Part shown: in pieces, positions 44,193-52,502 of the stretch
Layout: every line of letters starts with the position of its first letter
Numbering within the stretch: position 1 is the first letter of the stretch
DNA from: MADRE2 sp964397015
Lineage (GTDB): Bacteria > Desulfobacterota > Desulfobacteria > Desulfobacterales > Desulfobacteraceae
DNA: 64,000 bases
Assembly: GCA_964397015.1 (NCBI GenBank)
Contig: CAYNHL010000004.1
Span: forward strand, 4,294-68,293
Direction: 5' to 3'
Made by a program: the position numbers and the translations under genes
Notes under the pieces: generated by a model
Databases searched by the model: none
Told to the model about the DNA's origin: nothing
Seen by the model: the letters and a program-made list of their open reading frames with translations, nothing else

Positions 44193-44741
44193 ATGAGTGA
44201 GGTTAGATTTCATGGAAGGGGCGGCCAGGGTGTGGTTACGACCTCTAAAATTCTTGCCAATGCCTTTGGGAGGACCGGGCAGTTCGGTGCCAGTTTCCCC
44301 ATGTTCGGGTTTGAACGGCGTGGAGCACCGGTAACCGCATTCGGGCGGTTTTCAGACAAGCCGGTCAGGGAAAAAACCCAGATTTACAATCCAGATGTGA
44401 TCGTGGTCCTGGATCCGTCACAGAAAAAATCCAGCCTGGTCTTTCAAGGCTTGTTGCCCGGAGGTATGATGCTGTTGAATGATTCGGCAGATTCAACCGA
44501 CATAACCCACGAGAACCTGGTTAAAATTGGTGTCATCGATGCCAATAAAATTGCACTTGAAGAGATCGGCCTGGCCATACCCAACACGGTTATAGCCGGG
44601 GCTTTCGCCCGCCTGACGGGCTTGATCGATATCGCGCCGGTTGAAGAGGCGCTGGATGACTTTTTCAACGGTTCCAAGCTCGAGGCCAACATGGTCTGTG
44701 CCAGGCGGGGTTATGAAGAAGTCAGGATAATTGACCTTTAA
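44193..44741 (+). CDS. padE: 2-oxoacid:ferredoxin oxidoreductase gamma subunit (PadE-like)
   Basis: A 182-residue catalytic-domain subunit: RFHGRGGQGVVTTSKILA at the start is the gamma-family signature, with FERRGAPVTAFGRF next. It pairs with the CoA-binding and alpha modules in the complex. The order delta-alpha-beta-gamma is standard for one-operon enzymes. A GGAG ribosome site lies upstream. It is separated by 54 bp from the padC-like gene. Confidence 0.88.
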   Translation: MSEVRFHGRGGQGVVTTSKILANAFGRTGQFGASFPMFGFERRGAPVTAFGRFSDKPVREKTQIYNPDVIVVLDPSQKKSSLVFQGLLPGGMMLLNDSADSTDITHENLVKIGVIDANKIALEEIGLAIPNTVIAGAFARLTGLIDIAPVEEALDDFFNGSKLEANMVCARRGYEEVRIIDL

Positions 44742-44795
44742 ATTTGATAAGGAACAGGTCAACCATTGAATAATATATAATTAAAAGGAGCTGTT

Positions 44796-45452
44796 ATGCC
44801 TAGATGGGGAATGGTAATCGATGTAAAAAGGTGTATTGGCTGCTGGGGATGTACAATTGCCTGCAAAGAAGAGCATTTTCTGCCGCCGGGGGTTTTTTTC
44901 AACCGGGTATTGATCGGTGAAACAGGAAAGTTTCCATCAAGCAGCAAGCTGATTTATCCGATTCTCTGCAATCATTGTTCCGAGGCTGCCTGTGTAGAGG
45001 CATGTCCGACCGGGGCTACCTATGTCAGGGAAGATGGTATTGTGGCCGTGGATGCCGACAAGTGTGTCGGCTGCAGGGCCTGTCTGGTCAGTTGTCCATA
45101 TCAGCAGAGAACCTATTATGACAAAAGCGTCAAGGAAAAAGAATATTTTCCCGGACAGGGTAAAACCGAGCTCGAACTGATCGGGGAAAAGCTTTATCCC
45201 TTCAAACTCGGCACGGTGATCAAATGCAATTTCTGCTCGGAACGGGTGGACGCAGGGCTTAAAAAAGGTCTCAAGCCCGGAAAAGATGAGGAGGCCACGC
45301 CGGCCTGTGTAACAATTTGTCCGGTGAATGCCAGGGTTTTTGGTGATCTGGATGATTCCGACAGTGAAATCAACCGCCTGATCATGGAAAAAAAGGGAAA
45401 GCAACTGCGACCGGAATTCGGTACTGAACCGGCAGTCTATTATATTGATTAA
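44796..45452 (+). CDS. padC: Four-cluster [4Fe-4S] electron-transfer subunit (PadC-like)
   Basis: A 218-residue DmsB/NrfC-type subunit with cysteine groups CIGCWGCTIACKEEH, CNHCSEAACVEACP, CVGCRACLVSCP and CNFCSE/CVTICP, enough for four [4Fe-4S] clusters. It would wire the molybdenum subunit (next gene) to the membrane anchor. It has no twin-arginine signal, so the complex should face the cytoplasm, as phenylacetyl-CoA oxidation requires. A GGAG ribosome site precedes the ATG. Confidence 0.85.
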   Translation: MPRWGMVIDVKRCIGCWGCTIACKEEHFLPPGVFFNRVLIGETGKFPSSSKLIYPILCNHCSEAACVEACPTGATYVREDGIVAVDADKCVGCRACLVSCPYQQRTYYDKSVKEKEYFPGQGKTELELIGEKLYPFKLGTVIKCNFCSERVDAGLKKGLKPGKDEEATPACVTICPVNARVFGDLDDSDSEINRLIMEKKGKQLRPEFGTEPAVYYID

Positions 45453-45466
45453 TAACAGGGGGAAAA

Positions 45467-48073
45467 ATGACCTATAAAACAGATGAAATTTGGGAAGACA
45501 AATGGGTAAATACCACCTGTGGCGTATGCTATTGCGGTTGTGGTGCCAGAGTACGGGTGGTCAACGGGGTCCCGGTCAAGATCGAGGGAATCGAGGAGAG
45601 TACCATGGGTGGTACCGGATCAGGCCTTTGCGGCAAGGGAGTTGCCGGTCTGATGTATTATTTTGATCCCAACCGGATCAAGAAACCTTTGCGCCGGACC
45701 AACCCTGAAAAAGGGATCGGGGTGGATCCGAAATGGAAGGAAATTGAATGGGAAGAGGCTCTTGACGAAATTGCCACCCGTATGAAAAAGATCATGGAAG
45801 ACGATCCCAATAAAATTTTATTCACCAACCAGACCATGCGGGCTTCCGACGGCCCCCACAATCATCCTTATTTTTATGCCCAGGCCTTTGGCATACCCAA
45901 TAACGGCAATTTTATCATCGGCGGAGGAAGCCTTCACTGCGGGAATGCGGCTCACATGCTCGGTGGATTGATTCACGGTGCCTGGTCCATTGCTCCTGAC
46001 TGGCGTTATACTAATTATGTGTTGAAATGGGGGTCCAGCAAGGGAACAGGTTCAGGGCATTCCGCCATGACCAACGCCCGCCTGCGGGCCGATGCCATCC
46101 GGCGGGGATGCCAGGAAGTGGTTTTCGATCCAATGGGTAATTTTGCCGGCGGAAAGGCTACCGAATGGGTGGCGATCCTTCCTGGAACCGACACGGCGGT
46201 GGGTCTTGCCATTGCCAACTATATTCTCAACACCCGGGGCGAGATCGATGAACTGTATTTGAAAGCCAAAACCAATTTTGTATACCTGATTCGTGAAGAT
46301 GGGACCTTTGTCCGCCATGAAAAGAGTGACAAACCCCTGGTTTTTGACAACAAGGAAGGCAAGATCAAGGAATTTGACGATTCTTCCATTGCGTTCGAGG
46401 ATTTTTCCCTTGAAGGGGAATATGAATACAACGGAGAAAAATGCCGCCCCTGTTTCATGGCCCTTAAAGAGCATCTCAAACAGTTTACCCCGGAGTGGGC
46501 CTCCGAGATTTCCACGGTTCCAGTCGGCACGATCCTGAAGGTTGCCAAGAACTGGGTGGATAATGCCCAGATTGGCTCCACTATTACCATTGAAGGAAAA
46601 ACTTTTCCATACAGGCCAGTATCCTCGGTCACTTTCCGTGGATCCCAGGGTCATTCCAACGGAATTCACCAGGTGGCAGCCATTGACCTGATCAGCCAGC
46701 TTGTAGGATCCGAGGATGTGCCGGGCGGCACCATGGGGTGGCCGTCCAAACGCCGGAAATACCCCGGCGGGCAATATGAAAGAATGCCCAGAATCGGGGA
46801 TGACGGCGTTCTGATCCCGGCTGTTTTTTACTCTCACGATCCCTGGCCGGTGCATAAGCCATCGGTGCCCTGTACCAATGCCGGGTGTGTGGAATTCTGG
46901 AGCCATTCGACCCTGTCCCACATTCCTTATGTCAAGGAGAGGGACTATATCTATGAAAAATTCGGCATGAAATCCAAACCGGAAATGATTTTCGGTATTT
47001 CGGCCAATTTTATCATAAGCCAGTCGGACTGGGATGTAGCTGTCCAGAACTTCAAGGACTGCTTTGTGGTACAGATGGATTTATGGGTCAATGAAACCGA
47101 CCAGGCCATCGGGGATATTATCCTGCCGGATGTATCCTATCTTGAAAAAGACTGCTGGTCCTCTGAAATCGATGCCTTCTTTTTTTCAGGCAGCCCCTCA
47201 TATGAAGACTGGTATGTCCATATGCAGCGCCCCGTGGCCAAGCCTATCGGCGAATCCCGTTTCTTCATGGATGTCTATATCGATGTGGCACACCGTGTCG
47301 GGGTCCTGGATAAATTCAACGAAAGCCTGAACCGGTATTACGGTATCACGGATGAAGAGCTCAAGATCAAGCCCGGGGAATACCTGAACTGGAAGCAGAT
47401 CGGTGAGAGGGTTATGAGATGGGTATATGGTGCGGACAAGGAAAAGATTGAAGAGCAGGGATATGCCACGTGGCATAAACCAATCGAAGATGTCTACTGG
47501 CGCTGGAATACGCCGTCAAGGTGCCCGGTTTACATGGAATTTTTAATCCATGACCGCCGGGCCGTGGAAAAAATTATTGAAGAGACCAATTTTGAGCTGG
47601 AGCTCGACACAGACCAGTACACACCCATGCCCAGCTGGTTTGTCCCCACATCCTATGCCGAACTAGACCAGGAGTATGACCTGCTGGCATTTTCCTACCG
47701 GGATGTGCTTCATACCAATAATACAACGTTCCAGAATCCCTATGTGGATGAAGTATCCAAAATGTGTCCCTACACTTTTACCATTACCCTGAACAGCACC
47801 ATGGCAAAAGAAAGGGGTTTCAAGGACGGGGATATAATCTGGATAGAGAACAAGTACGGTATCAAGGAAAGCGGTATTGTCAAGACCATGGAAGCCCAGA
47901 GTCCCAAGGTTATCGGTATCGCCGGACAGGGCGGCCTGTGGGCGGACGGACGGCCTATTGCCAAGGGTAAGGGGGCAAACTTCTGCAAGCTTCTGCCTTC
48001 ATATCTCAGGCATTATGATCCAATTACCGGCAATATCGAAACATCGGTCGCTGTCAAGATATACAAAGACTAA
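45467..48073 (+). CDS. padB: Molybdopterin oxidoreductase, phenylacetyl-CoA:acceptor oxidoreductase large subunit type (PadB-like)
   Basis: An 868-residue DMSO-reductase-family catalytic subunit. Cys18, Cys21, Cys25 and Cys55 form the N-terminal [4Fe-4S] motif, and Cys158 in GGGSLHCGNAAHM is placed like the metal-ligating Cys of related enzymes (inference). The C-terminal molybdopterin domain is complete. With padC and padD it should oxidise the alpha-carbon of phenylacetyl-CoA to phenylglyoxylate. Other members of this subgroup hydrate or hydroxylate different substrates, so the exact substrate is inferred from operon context. There is no Tat signal, so it is cytoplasmic. Molybdenum or tungsten is not settled. 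Confidence 0.85.
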   Translation: MTYKTDEIWEDKWVNTTCGVCYCGCGARVRVVNGVPVKIEGIEESTMGGTGSGLCGKGVAGLMYYFDPNRIKKPLRRTNPEKGIGVDPKWKEIEWEEALDEIATRMKKIMEDDPNKILFTNQTMRASDGPHNHPYFYAQAFGIPNNGNFIIGGGSLHCGNAAHMLGGLIHGAWSIAPDWRYTNYVLKWGSSKGTGSGHSAMTNARLRADAIRRGCQEVVFDPMGNFAGGKATEWVAILPGTDTAVGLAIANYILNTRGEIDELYLKAKTNFVYLIREDGTFVRHEKSDKPLVFDNKEGKIKEFDDSSIAFEDFSLEGEYEYNGEKCRPCFMALKEHLKQFTPEWASEISTVPVGTILKVAKNWVDNAQIGSTITIEGKTFPYRPVSSVTFRGSQGHSNGIHQVAAIDLISQLVGSEDVPGGTMGWPSKRRKYPGGQYERMPRIGDDGVLIPAVFYSHDPWPVHKPSVPCTNAGCVEFWSHSTLSHIPYVKERDYIYEKFGMKSKPEMIFGISANFIISQSDWDVAVQNFKDCFVVQMDLWVNETDQAIGDIILPDVSYLEKDCWSSEIDAFFFSGSPSYEDWYVHMQRPVAKPIGESRFFMDVYIDVAHRVGVLDKFNESLNRYYGITDEELKIKPGEYLNWKQIGERVMRWVYGADKEKIEEQGYATWHKPIEDVYWRWNTPSRCPVYMEFLIHDRRAVEKIIEETNFELELDTDQYTPMPSWFVPTSYAELDQEYDLLAFSYRDVLHTNNTTFQNPYVDEVSKMCPYTFTITLNSTMAKERGFKDGDIIWIENKYGIKESGIVKTMEAQSPKVIGIAGQGGLWADGRPIAKGKGANFCKLLPSYLRHYDPITGNIETSVAVKIYKD

Positions 48074-48090
48074 CAAGGAGGACTATTGCA

Positions 48091-48993
48091 ATGAATACCG
48101 AACTTCATCACCACGAACAAACCATGTTTCCTCCTAACGGGACCGGGTTGAAACAGTATGAGTGGATGGTCAAGGCCACTCCCCAGCAGCAGTGGATTGA
48201 AAAAAAAGGAGTGTTTTTGTGGCTGGCCTTTTTCTTTTCCGAGATTGGGGCGGGCCTTTATTTTTTATCCCTGTTTTACCATTTCCTGCCGGGCCTGGTG
48301 TTAGGATGGCTGATTGCCCTGATTCTCGGCGGCCTGATCCATGTTCTATACCTTGGAAACCCATTCAATGCCTGGCGGATGCTGTTAAAGCCTCAAACCA
48401 GTGAATTGTCCAGGGGTATCTGGATCATTTTTGTTTTCGCAGCCTTGGGATTTTTACAGATGCTTACGGTCCCGGGCGGATTCAATATTGTATTCAATTT
48501 CATCATGGGGATATTGTGCCTGCTGATCATTTCCCACGGGTTCGCCACCATGAATGTCATCAGGGCACTGCCGTCATGGAGTTCGACCATGGTGCTGCCC
48601 CTGTCGGTTATTTCAGGGATATGGGTCGGCAGCCAGCTGCTGCAGTTCATGTTCGTTTTTTCAGGGCCCGGTGCAGCTGCACTTGAAATATGGTCCGAAG
48701 TATTCCTTTTTGTCTATATTGGTTGTATACTCCTGTACCTGTGGGGGACCTATCATTCAGATGAAGTGGCCAGAGAATCCATTGAAAATTTTTTCAAAGG
48801 CGATCTTTCAAAGATTTTTCTGGCAGGTGTGGCAGGACTTGGCGTGGCTCTGCCGTTGATCCTGACCCTTATTATGTGGGGGGGAGATACCAATGGATTC
48901 CTGATTTTCCTGAGGCTTGCTTCTGTTATTGCAGGTGATCTGGCTTTGCGTTACGTGATTATGAAAAGTGCGTATTATCGGCCTTTGCTTTAG
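48091..48993 (+). CDS. padD: NrfD/PsrC-like membrane anchor subunit (PadD-like)
   Basis: 300 residues with about eight membrane helices and a hydrophilic N-terminus of ~45 residues. This fits the quinone-reactive anchor of membrane-bound molybdoenzymes (DmsC/PsrC/NrfD group). Helix contents such as GLYFLSLFYHFLPGLVLGW and a conserved LGGLIHVLYLGNP loop support it. It would pass electrons from phenylacetyl-CoA oxidation to menaquinone. A strong AGGAGG site precedes the ATG. It is the last gene of the operon before a terminator hairpin. Confidence 0.85.
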   Translation: MNTELHHHEQTMFPPNGTGLKQYEWMVKATPQQQWIEKKGVFLWLAFFFSEIGAGLYFLSLFYHFLPGLVLGWLIALILGGLIHVLYLGNPFNAWRMLLKPQTSELSRGIWIIFVFAALGFLQMLTVPGGFNIVFNFIMGILCLLIISHGFATMNVIRALPSWSSTMVLPLSVISGIWVGSQLLQFMFVFSGPGAAALEIWSEVFLFVYIGCILLYLWGTYHSDEVARESIENFFKGDLSKIFLAGVAGLGVALPLILTLIMWGGDTNGFLIFLRLASVIAGDLALRYVIMKSAYYRPLL

Positions 48994-49083
48994 TGTTTTG
49001 CGGCATTCAGCTGGCGGGCCAGAGTTCATATGAGGAATCTCAGGGAACGGCCCGTCTGCCTGGATTTTTTAGGATGTATCAAT

Positions 49084-49120
49084 AACCGGGCCGGGAAATG
49101 TTTTTCCCTGGCCCGGTTTT
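49084..49120 (+). terminator. Rho-independent terminator of the pad-type operon
   Basis: AACCGGGCC-GGGAAA (49084-49098) pairs with TTTCCC-T-GGCCCGGTT (49103-49118), a 15-bp stem with one bulged base and a four-base loop, followed by TT and A+T-rich sequence. It lies 91 bp after padD and 20 bp before the DUF2080 gene, which may need its own promoter or rely on read-through. Confidence 0.85.
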
Positions 49121-49139
49121 AGATATTAATGGGGATACT

Positions 49140-49328
49140 ATGACGGAAAACAAAGAAGGATCACTGGACAATGAAAGAAATCCTGCCATGGAAAAAACAA
49201 AGGTGAAGTTTGAAGTGTATGGTGAGGAAATGATTGAAAAGGTTGTCAAATCAAGCGGCAACAGCGGGCGTATTTATCTGCCGCCAAACTGGGTCGGTCA
49301 CACGGTGAAGATTATCAAGGTTGAATAA
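49140..49328 (+). CDS. DUF2080-like small protein
   Basis: 62 residues. The C-terminal half (VYGEEMIEKVV, then SGRIYLPPNWVGHTVKIIKV) matches the pattern of DUF2080, a small family mostly known from archaea and described as transposon-associated, with a beta fold reminiscent of AbrB-like proteins. No transposase is near. The ATG at 49140 has a GGGG site upstream, and in-frame extension would run into the terminator stem. The stop lies 14 bp before the GNAT start. Its function is unknown, but it could be a DNA-binding partner. Confidence 0.7.
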   Translation: MTENKEGSLDNERNPAMEKTKVKFEVYGEEMIEKVVKSSGNSGRIYLPPNWVGHTVKIIKVE

Positions 49329-49341
49329 AGGGGGTATTGAG

Positions 49342-49785
49342 TTGAACAATCAGGCATTGAACATAAGGGAAATTACCCTGGATGACACCAAGGATATTCA
49401 GCAGATCAGAGAGAGGATCTCTGAAGATGACGCCCATGTGGATTTTGACAAAATCATGAAGCAGCATGTAAGCAACGGCAATGCCAATTTCTGCCTGGCG
49501 GCTGAAATGGATGGCAGGGTTGTTGGTTACATGATCAGCACCCGGCTCTATGCAGGTTTCGGCTTGAAAAAAAGCGCATGGATCATGGCTATTGGGGTCG
49601 ATCCCGAGTACATGGGCCAGGGCATTGGTCTGGCCCTGGCCAGAAAGATTTGTGACCTTTACAAAGAAAAAGGTATTGAATACATATATTCATCCGTATT
49701 ATGGGACTCTGTGGATGTATTGTCCTTTTTCAAAAAACTCGGGTTCGAACGAAGCCAGTTTATCAACCTGAGAAAAAAGCTGTAA
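49342..49785 (+). CDS. GNAT-family N-acetyltransferase
   Basis: A 147-residue single-domain acetyltransferase. Acetyl-CoA-binding motif A is VDPEYMGQGIGLALARKI (Q/RxxGxG/A form), preceded by the MAIGV strand, and SFFKKLGFE is motif B. The start is probably TTG at 49342 behind a GGGGG site, because no ATG exists near the first conserved strand. The target could be a protein lysine, as in Pat-type control of acyl-CoA synthetases, or a small molecule; this is speculation from context. Confidence 0.85.
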   Translation: MNNQALNIREITLDDTKDIQQIRERISEDDAHVDFDKIMKQHVSNGNANFCLAAEMDGRVVGYMISTRLYAGFGLKKSAWIMAIGVDPEYMGQGIGLALARKICDLYKEKGIEYIYSSVLWDSVDVLSFFKKLGFERSQFINLRKKL

Positions 49786-49792
49786 TCCTTTT

Positions 49793-50503
49793 TTAAATTC
49801 CCAGGTAAGCCGCTCTGATTTCCTTGTTTTCCAGGAGATTGGCACCGGTGTCTGTAATGGTGATAACTCCGTTTTCCATGACATATCCCCGGTGAGCGGC
49901 TTTTAGCGCCAGGTTGGCGTTCTGTTCCACGATAAAAATTGTGGTTTTGTATTCCGCGTTGAGCTGTTGGATAATTTTGAAAATCTGTTTTACAATAATT
50001 GGTGCAAGGCCAAGGGATGGTTCATCCAAAAGCAGTACATCAGGCCTTGCCATCAGGGCCCTTGAAATGGCGAGCATCTGCTGTTCGCCGCCGCTGAGGG
50101 TGCCCCCTGCCTGGTTTTTTCTTTCCGCAAGCACTGGAAAAAGGCTGTATACAAAATCGATGTCACTGGATATCTCGTTTTTGTCGGTTCGAAGAAAAGC
50201 CCCCATGTCAAGATTTTCGGCTACCGTGAGATAAGGGAAGATCCTGCGGCCTTCCGGTACCTGGCATATTCCGAGCTTGACGATTTCATCGGTGGGCATG
50301 TAGGTGATGTCCTGGCCCTTGAAAACAATACTGCCTTTCTTGGCAGGGACAACCCCGCAGGTGGTCATCAGTGTCGTGGATTTGCCGGCGCCGTTGGCCC
50401 CGATCAGGGAAATGACCTCCCCTTCGTCGACATCGATATCAATTCCCTTGAGGGCGTGGATATTCCCATAATACGTATGCACATTCTTTAAGCTAAGCAT
50501 CAT
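49793..50503 (-). CDS. livF: Branched-chain-amino-acid-type ABC transporter, ATPase LivF
   Basis: 236 residues. Walker A is GANGAGKSTTL, the signature LSGGEQQMLAISRAL, Walker B VLLLDEPSLGLAP, and the H-loop IFIVEQNA. All are intact, so it hydrolyses ATP for import together with LivG. The start is taken at the ATG at 50503 by analogy with family proteins (MMLSLKNVHTYYG); earlier ATGs in the livG overlap are possible. It is the last gene of the livKHMGF cluster and converges on the GNAT gene. Confidence 0.93.
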   Translation of the reverse strand: MMLSLKNVHTYYGNIHALKGIDIDVDEGEVISLIGANGAGKSTTLMTTCGVVPAKKGSIVFKGQDITYMPTDEIVKLGICQVPEGRRIFPYLTVAENLDMGAFLRTDKNEISSDIDFVYSLFPVLAERKNQAGGTLSGGEQQMLAISRALMARPDVLLLDEPSLGLAPIIVKQIFKIIQQLNAEYKTTIFIVEQNANLALKAAHRGYVMENGVITITDTGANLLENKEIRAAYLGI

Positions 50504-51290
50504 CGTCGGCATCATCTCCAAGATAGGCTTTGATTACTTGTGGATTGCTTTTGACTTCCTCAGGGGATCCCTGGGCAATTTTTTTTCCGTAATCCACCAC
50601 GTGAATAATGTCAGAAAGGGTCATGACCAGCTTCATGTCATGCTCTATGAGCAGAATGGTCAAGTCTTCGTTGTCCCTGAGCCAGACAATGAGGTCGATC
50701 AACTGCCTGGTTTCATGAGGGTTCATTCCTGCGGCAGGTTCGTCCAAAAGCAGCAGGAAAGGATCGGTTGCCATGGCCCGGGCAATTTCGAGCCGGCGTT
50801 GAGCCCCATAGGGAAGATTGACCGCCATCTCATTGACATATTTGTCAAGCCCGATTTTTTCAAGAATCCTGTAGCTGTCATCAATCACTTTTTTTTCTTC
50901 GGCCTTCTGCCGGGCCGGCCTGAGCATGGCACCGAGAATACCGGAATGAAGACGGCAGTGCCGGCCTATCATGACATTTTCAAGAACGGTCATGCCATGG
51001 AAGAGGCGGATATTCTGAAAGGTCCTGGCAAGGCCTTTTTCGGTCACATGATTGGGCTTGAGCCCGTTAAGCTTCTGGGCAGGCTTACCGCCGGGCGGAT
51101 TGATCTCGATATATCCTTCAGCAGGAGGATAGATACCGGTTATGCAGTTGAAAAAAGTGGTTTTCCCCGCGCCGTTGGGACCGATCAACGCGGCAATCTG
51201 TCCTTTTTCAATGGCAATGTCCACGCTGTCAAGTGCTTTGAGCCCACCAAATGTCATGGTCAGGTTTTTTACATTAAGTATGGGTTTCAT
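50493..51290 (-). CDS. livG: Branched-chain-amino-acid-type ABC transporter, ATPase LivG
   Basis: 265 residues. Walker A GPNGAGKTTFF, the LivG-specific signature LPYGAQRRLEIARAMA, Walker B LLLLDEPAAGMNP and the H-loop IEHDMK are complete, as is the LivG insertion with TFQNIRLFHGMTV. The ATG at 51290 begins at the conserved KPILNVKNLTMTFGG; the preceding in-frame TTG lacks a ribosome site. The 3' end overlaps livF slightly. Confidence 0.94.
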   Translation of the reverse strand: MKPILNVKNLTMTFGGLKALDSVDIAIEKGQIAALIGPNGAGKTTFFNCITGIYPPAEGYIEINPPGGKPAQKLNGLKPNHVTEKGLARTFQNIRLFHGMTVLENVMIGRHCRLHSGILGAMLRPARQKAEEKKVIDDSYRILEKIGLDKYVNEMAVNLPYGAQRRLEIARAMATDPFLLLLDEPAAGMNPHETRQLIDLIVWLRDNEDLTILLIEHDMKLVMTLSDIIHVVDYGKKIAQGSPEEVKSNPQVIKAYLGDDADDDA

Positions 51291-51294
51291 AAAA

Positions 51295-52497
51295 TTATTC
51301 TTTTTGTTTTTCAAAGTGATAAGTCTTTCGTACCGCCTTGATCAGTCCATCCGGTTTGAATACCATGACAATGACCTGGAGTGCTCCAAACACGAGCATC
51401 CGGTATTCAGCCACGGCCCTGAGATATTCAGGCAGCAGGATCAGTACAAGGGCACCGGCAATGACACCGATGGCCGAGCCCATCCCCCCGATGACCACGA
51501 CGCACAGAATGGTGATCGATTCCCATATGGTAAAGCTCATGGGATTGACAAAGGAGGTTTTTGCGGCAAACACCACGCCTGCCATGCTGGCCCAGGTGGC
51601 GCCCAAGGCAAAGGCGGTCAATTTGGTTTTGGTTTTATCGATTCCCATAGCCTGGCAGGCGATTTCATCATCACGCAGGGCAATCCAGGCTCGCCCGATG
51701 CGCGAATTCTCCAGGCGGTTCACAAAAAACAGGGTCATTATCACCAGTCCAATGATGATAAAATAAAGGTAAATTACCGAATTGTGCTGTTCAAACAGAT
51801 GCCCGAAAAAGGAAGGTCCCGGAACGTTGGGGATCCCGCGGGGACCGTTTGAAAATTCATCCCAGTTTTCCAGGATTATACGGATGATTTCCCCAAAACC
51901 AAGGGTCACTATGGCCAGGTAATCACCCCTGAGCCGCAGCACTGGATATCCCAGCAGGGTTCCGAAAATGAACCCGAGCATGGCACTGATGGGCAGTACC
52001 ATCCAGAAACTCAGGCCGAAATGCAGGTTGAGCAGGGCAAAGGCATAGGCGCCTACTGCATAGAATGCCACGTACCCCAGGTCAAGAAGGCCTGCCAGTC
52101 CGACCACGATGTTCAATCCGAGTCCAAGCATGACATATACCAGTGCCGAGGTCATGATGCTGGTGTGATACATTGGCATGACAATCGGGTATAAAATGGC
52201 AATTGCGAGAATGCCGACAAGGAAATAGGGTCTTAGTTTTTCATTCTGGATCATCCGGTGAACCAGCGGTATTTTATCGTCAATTTCAGTTTTTTGCCGT
52301 GCCTCTTTGACGCGTAGAAAATAGTTCCATACCAGGGATGCCAGAAATCCCAGGATGCCCATGTATGCGATATTTTCCCATCGAAAAACTACTTCGTCCC
52401 TGATGGTGTCAACCTTGATGACCATGATGGGGAAGGTCAGTACCATGAACCATAGTCCTATGAAAAACGACTGCTTGATATGATCTTTTGTAAACAT
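51295..52497 (-). CDS. livM: Branched-chain-amino-acid-type ABC transporter, permease LivM
   Basis: A 400-residue permease with about 10 membrane helices in the C-terminal 300 residues, containing GLAGLLDLGYVAFYAVGAYAF and the EAA-like loop RAWIALRDDEIACQAMG, typical of LivM. The N-terminal ~95 residues add extra helices and a basic stretch, longer than many LivM proteins. The ATG at 52497 follows the livH stop by 5 bp. The longer frame to 52584 would overlap livH and is not supported. Confidence 0.93.
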   Translation of the reverse strand: MFTKDHIKQSFFIGLWFMVLTFPIMVIKVDTIRDEVVFRWENIAYMGILGFLASLVWNYFLRVKEARQKTEIDDKIPLVHRMIQNEKLRPYFLVGILAIAILYPIVMPMYHTSIMTSALVYVMLGLGLNIVVGLAGLLDLGYVAFYAVGAYAFALLNLHFGLSFWMVLPISAMLGFIFGTLLGYPVLRLRGDYLAIVTLGFGEIIRIILENWDEFSNGPRGIPNVPGPSFFGHLFEQHNSVIYLYFIIIGLVIMTLFFVNRLENSRIGRAWIALRDDEIACQAMGIDKTKTKLTAFALGATWASMAGVVFAAKTSFVNPMSFTIWESITILCVVVIGGMGSAIGVIAGALVLILLPEYLRAVAEYRMLVFGALQVIVMVFKPDGLIKAVRKTYHFEKQKE

Positions 52498-52502
52498 GAT
52501 TG

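Noticed and set aside
46052..46921. A 289-codon minus-strand open frame
   Set aside because: It is antisense to the padB-like gene and shows no recognisable motif.
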